9,015 nucleotides of DNA from Synergistaceae bacterium (lineage in GTDB: Bacteria > Synergistota > Synergistia > Synergistales > Synergistaceae), in the NCBI GenBank assembly GCA_030531285.1, contig JAUNNW010000051.1:1-9015 (forward strand), written 5' to 3'. A program made the translations under genes and the position numbers. The notes beneath the pieces were generated by a model. The model was not told the origin of the DNA, made no database searches, and saw only the letters and a program-made list of their open reading frames with translations. Positions 7,115 to 9,015 of the stretch are shown here, in pieces (the first letter of the stretch is position 1; each line of letters begins with the position of its first letter).

Positions 7115-8221
7115 CTATTTCGTGCCGAAAAGTCTGTCTCCGGCATCGCCGAGACCGGGAACGATATAACCGTGATCGTTGAGATGCGAATCAAGCGCAG
7201 CAATGTAAATGTCAACATCAGGATGCACTTCGTGGAACTTCTTCACACCCTCGGGCGCGCCTATGAGACATACAAGCGATATTTTTTTACCGCCGCGCTG
7301 CTTAATTGAAGAAACAGCATCGGCAGAAGAACCGCCCGTTGCAAGCATCGGGTCGACAACAAAAATGTCGCGTTCAGAAATGTCGTTCGGAAGCTTGCAG
7401 TAATATTCAACAGGTCTGAGTGTCTTGGGATCCCTGTAAAGTCCGACGTGTCCAACCTTAGCATTCGGAATGACCTTAAGAATTCCGTCGACCATTCCAA
7501 GCCCCGCGCGAAGAATAGGAACTATGGCAAGTTTCTTGCCGGAAAGCGACAAAACTTTCGTTTTCGCAAGGGGGGTCTCGATCTCGACCTCTTCAAGCGG
7601 CAGATTACGCGTAATTTCGTAAGTCATAAGTCCCGCTATTTCCTGAACAAGATCTCTGAAATCCTTTGAAGATGTATTTTTGTTCCTCATAATGCCTACT
7701 TTGTGGCAGACAAGAGGATGATTTAAAACTATTGTGCGTCCTGAGACTTTCTTTTCTTCCCACGGCAGCTTTGTAAAATGTTCTTCTTCATAAGCTGCGA
7801 TTTTGTCAAGTCGTCCTGCATGGCGTTCACCCTCAAAATCTTCGGCGAGCCAAGCTTCAAGAATTTCCTTTGCGAGACCGGAACCGGTAACGCGGCTTCC
7901 GAGAATAAGCGCGTTGGCGTTATTGTGTCTGCGGCTCATTACAGCTGTAAAATGGTCGTGGCACAGGGCTGCGCGTACGCCCTTGACCTTGTTGGCAGCG
8001 ATACTCATTCCTATTCCCGTGCCGCAGCATATAACTGCGGAATCAACTTTGCGCGCTGAAAGCATCTCGGCAGCCTTAAAGCCGAAATCGGGATAATCCA
8101 CGCTCAATTCACCTGAAGCCGTTCCGCAGTCAACAGTCTCAATATTCTTCTCCTGAAGAAAAAGTTTCATTTCCTCCTTGAGCCCAAAACCTGCATGATC
8201 AGAAGCCAGTGCAATTTTCAT
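7115..8221 (-). CDS. Fused ribose-5-phosphate isomerase B / uracil phosphoribosyltransferase
   Basis: One uninterrupted 368-codon frame encodes two complete enzymes. Residues 1 to about 150 are RpiB (ribose 5-P / ribulose 5-P isomerase): SDHAG (7-11), the active-site CGTGIGMSIAANK with Cys66 and Thr68 (66-78), His99 in RRHNNAN, and the typical GERHAGRLDKI tail (131-141). Residues about 160-368 are Upp (uracil + PRPP to UMP + PPi): a start-like HPLVCHKVGIMRNK (168-181), the PRPP-binding loop VVDPMLATGGSS (288-299), and the uracil-binding end GLGDAGDRLFGT (356-367). Both domains are of family length, joined by a short linker of about ten residues. RpiB is linked metabolically because ribose 5-phosphate is the precursor of PRPP. 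The ATG at 8221 has AGGG 7 nt upstream. I see no stop or frameshift between the halves, so the fusion appears genuine. Confidence 0.95.
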   Translation of the reverse strand: MKIALASDHAGFGLKEEMKLFLQEKNIETVDCGTASGELSVDYPDFGFKAAEMLSARKVDSAVICCGTGIGMSIAANKVKGVRAALCHDHFTAVMSRRHNNANALILGSRVTGSGLAKEILEAWLAEDFEGERHAGRLDKIAAYEEEHFTKLPWEEKKVSGRTIVLNHPLVCHKVGIMRNKNTSSKDFRDLVQEIAGLMTYEITRNLPLEEVEIETPLAKTKVLSLSGKKLAIVPILRAGLGMVDGILKVIPNAKVGHVGLYRDPKTLRPVEYYCKLPNDISERDIFVVDPMLATGGSSADAVSSIKQRGGKKISLVCLIGAPEGVKKFHEVHPDVDIYIAALDSHLNDHGYIVPGLGDAGDRLFGTK

Positions 8222-8305
8222 AGAGCCACCCTCTCAAAATTTTATTTGCAAACCTTAAAACTGAAACTAATTTCCCAAACCTTTGAGCGCCGCCCGATGT
8301 TTCCG
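8222..8305 (-). other. 84-nt intergenic gap before rpiB-upp
   Basis: This AT-rich gap is the largest inside the gene cluster. It ends with the rpiB-upp ribosome site (AGAGGG, 7 nt before the ATG). TAAAAT near 8239-8244 could be a -10 element, but the matching -35 (TTTCAG) is poor. A secondary promoter is therefore only possible, not supported. There is no terminator-like hairpin with a T-run, so readthrough from the small membrane gene is expected. Confidence 0.35.
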
Positions 8306-8530
8306 TCATATAACGCATATTCCCGCGAAAGAATATATGCCGAGAGTTATCGACGCGGCAAAAACAAAACCAAGGAGCACACGGAGATAAAACAGAAACG
8401 CGGTTCCTCCTGGCCATTTGCCGCTGCTGATATTCACAACGATACGCGAAATAAAAAGCGACAACACAAACAACGCGACAGCAACAAACGCCTGAAGATT
8501 AACCCTCGGAATCCCCGAAAGAAACTCCAT
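8306..8530 (-). CDS. Small two-helix membrane protein, hypothetical
   Basis: A 74-residue protein that I do not recognise. It has two strongly hydrophobic segments, roughly residues 14-33 (AFVAVALFVLSLFISRIVVN) and 43-73, separated by a short polar loop SSGKWPGG. Both termini are short, so it is a hairpin membrane protein. Reasons to believe it is real: it sits directly behind a good promoter (8568-8596) with a predicted leader of about 30 nt; its ATG is preceded by a purine-rich GGGCGGGA; and it is co-directional with the operon, 84 nt ahead of rpiB-upp. Small hydrophobic proteins such as AtpI or AtpZ occur near upp/wecB loci in Firmicutes. I cannot support such an identity here from motifs. 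Confidence 0.6.
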   Translation of the reverse strand: MEFLSGIPRVNLQAFVAVALFVLSLFISRIVVNISSGKWPGGTAFLFYLRVLLGFVFAASITLGIYSFAGICVI

Positions 8531-8567
8531 CGCATTCCCGCCCTTCGTGCTTGTTTTTCAAGTATAT

Positions 8568-8596
8568 ATGATACCCCTCAAAACGCGATATGTCTA
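8568..8596 (-). promoter_or_regulatory. Predicted sigma70-type promoter of the operon
   Basis: On the minus strand, TAGACA (8591-8596; 5 of 6 matches to TTGACA) and TATCAT (8568-8573; 5 of 6 to TATAAT) are separated by exactly 17 nt. The expected transcription start near 8561 would give a leader of about 30 nt before the ATG of the small membrane protein. No comparable promoter is evident between the downstream genes, so it may drive the whole operon. Prediction from sequence only. Confidence 0.6.
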
Positions 8597-8724
8597 ACAC
8601 TTTCCGCAAAAATTACAAAACCTTACAAACGTCACGAAACGAAACAGCTTCACAAATCAAACGGCTTGGGATTTTTGGTATTTTCCAAGACGTTTTGTTT
8701 TGTTTTTTCTCCGTCACACGTGCC

Positions 8725-8768
8725 CGCAGAAAGACGATTATTTTTTCCCGTCATTCTGCGGAAATCCG
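8725..8768. repeat. REP-like repeat unit, copy 1
   Basis: The unit has an arm CGCAGAAAGAC (8725-8735), a 14-nt T-rich spacer, and an almost complementary arm GTCATTCTGCG (8750-8760; one mismatch), followed by GAAATCCG. The two arms can form an 11-bp imperfect hairpin. The 19 bases at 8750-8768 are identical to 8961-8979. The extension that makes a second hairpin in copy 2 is degenerate here (CCGTAT instead of CCGCAG). Confidence 0.75.
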
Positions 8769-8781
8769 TATCCCCAAACCA

Positions 8782-8801
8782 TCATTCTGCGCGAAGCGCA
8801 G
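8782..8801. repeat. REP-like repeat unit, short variant
   Basis: This is a third occurrence of TCATTCTGCG (8782-8791). It runs into the perfect palindrome CTGCGC-GAA-GCGCAG (8787-8801, 6-bp stem, 3-nt loop). The GAA loop is shared with the hairpin at 8887-8901. Confidence 0.65.
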
Positions 8802-8886
8802 CGGAGTGTCAGCGCAGCCTGCCTGTGCCCTGTAAGGGTATGCCCCGTATGGGATAAATCCAGCGTCGTTAAATCTTTTTTTTCAA

Positions 8887-8901
8887 GCGGGCGAAGCCCG
8901 C
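8887..8901. repeat. Perfect GC-rich palindrome
   Basis: GCGGGC-GAA-GCCCGC forms a 6-bp stem with a 3-nt loop; on the minus strand the loop reads TTC. A T-run lies on its left side in the plus strand, the wrong side for an intrinsic terminator in either direction. It is best seen as part of the repeat cluster. Confidence 0.6.
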
Positions 8902-8915
8902 AACGCCACTGGTTC

Positions 8916-8982
8916 CTGCGCAAGCCCTTTGGGCTTCGCAGAAAGACAGAGAAAAATAATGTCATTCTGCGGAAATCCGCAG
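8916..8982. repeat. REP-like repeat unit, copy 2, with flanking hairpins
   Basis: CTGCG-C-AAGCCC-TTT-GGGCTT-CGCAG (8916-8941) forms an 11-bp stem with one bulge. CGCAGAAAGAC (8937-8947) and GTCATTCTGCG (8961-8971) repeat the arms of copy 1 with a 13-nt A-rich spacer. CTGCGG-AAAT-CCGCAG (8967-8982) makes a further perfect hairpin. The overlapping inverted repeats allow alternative pairings, as in bacterial interspersed mosaic elements. Confidence 0.7.
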
Positions 8983-9015
8983 GATTTAGCGCAGACTATC
9001 TATGATAAGTCAAGA

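Larger units (their letters stand above)
8597..9015. other. Non-coding region upstream of the operon
   Basis: No convincing gene lies in these 419 bases. Positions 8597-8724 are AT-rich without a recognisable site, apart from a weak plus-strand hairpin followed by T-rich sequence (8660-8709). Positions 8725-8982 hold the palindromic repeat cluster. The last 30 bases show nothing recognisable. Open frames here have no ribosome sites and run through the palindromes. Confidence 0.7.

Noticed and set aside
8660..8709. Plus-strand hairpin (AACG/CTTGG with CCAAG/CGTT) followed by T-rich sequence, terminator-like
   Set aside because: The stem is short with a mismatch and the loop is about 15 nt. 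No plus-strand gene exists that it could terminate, and it points away from the operon.
8195..8857. Long plus-strand open frame (220 codons)
   Set aside because: It is strongly basic and of odd composition, antisense to the promoter, the small membrane gene and the repeats. It has no ribosome site and no recognisable domain.
8887..8901. GC-rich palindrome next to a nine-T run as an intrinsic terminator
   Set aside because: The T-run precedes the hairpin on the plus strand and becomes an A-run after it on the minus strand, so neither direction gives a hairpin followed by U residues.
8738..8965. Minus-strand open frame of 75 codons in the repeat cluster
   Set aside because: It is made almost wholly of palindromic repeat sequence, with no ribosome site and implausible composition.
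8725..8982. CRISPR array
   Set aside because: Repeats are few, unequal in form and irregularly spaced, with palindromic mosaic structure and no spacer pattern.

Overview
The window looks like a stretch of bacterial chromosome, almost certainly a single long operon. All ten supported protein genes lie on the minus strand. They are very tightly packed: 3-15 nt gaps, several 4-11 nt overlaps, and only two gaps above 40 nt (47 and 84 nt). The gene set and order (rpiB-upp fusion, wecA-like, wecB, murA, P-loop/Asp23 protein, family 4 uracil-DNA glycosylase, uppS, cdsA, dxr) best fit Synergistota as I remember such genomes. A clostridial-type Firmicute is the main alternative. This assignment is inference from gene content, not from a marker gene.

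Layout in the direction of transcription (right to left). Positions 8597-9015 are non-coding and hold a cluster of short palindromic, REP-like repeats. A good sigma70-type promoter (8568-8596) then leads into a small two-helix membrane protein (8306-8530). After an 84-nt gap comes a fused ribose-5-phosphate isomerase B / uracil phosphoribosyltransferase (7115-8221). It is followed by a polyprenyl-phosphate sugar-1-phosphate transferase (6215-7108), UDP-GlcNAc 2-epimerase (5066-6199), MurA (3759-5018), a P-loop protein with an Asp23-like C-terminus (2919-3755), a 4Fe-4S uracil-DNA glycosylase (2269-2922), undecaprenyl diphosphate synthase (1574-2254), CDP-diglyceride synthase (769-1584), and the first two thirds of DXP reductoisomerase, which runs off the left edge (1-772).

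Functionally this is an envelope-precursor operon. Upp supplies UMP. Three consecutive enzymes (WecA-like, WecB, MurA) all use UDP-GlcNAc, for glycan initiation, UDP-ManNAc synthesis and peptidoglycan respectively. Dxr feeds the isoprenoid pathway, UppS makes the C55 lipid carrier precursor, and CdsA makes CDP-diacylglycerol for phospholipids. The uracil-DNA glycosylase and the P-loop/Asp23 protein are the two members without an obvious place in that scheme.

The most unusual items are the RpiB-Upp fusion, the P-loop/Asp23 chimera, the leader membrane protein, and the repeat cluster upstream of the operon. I found no phage, transposase, CRISPR or RNA gene.
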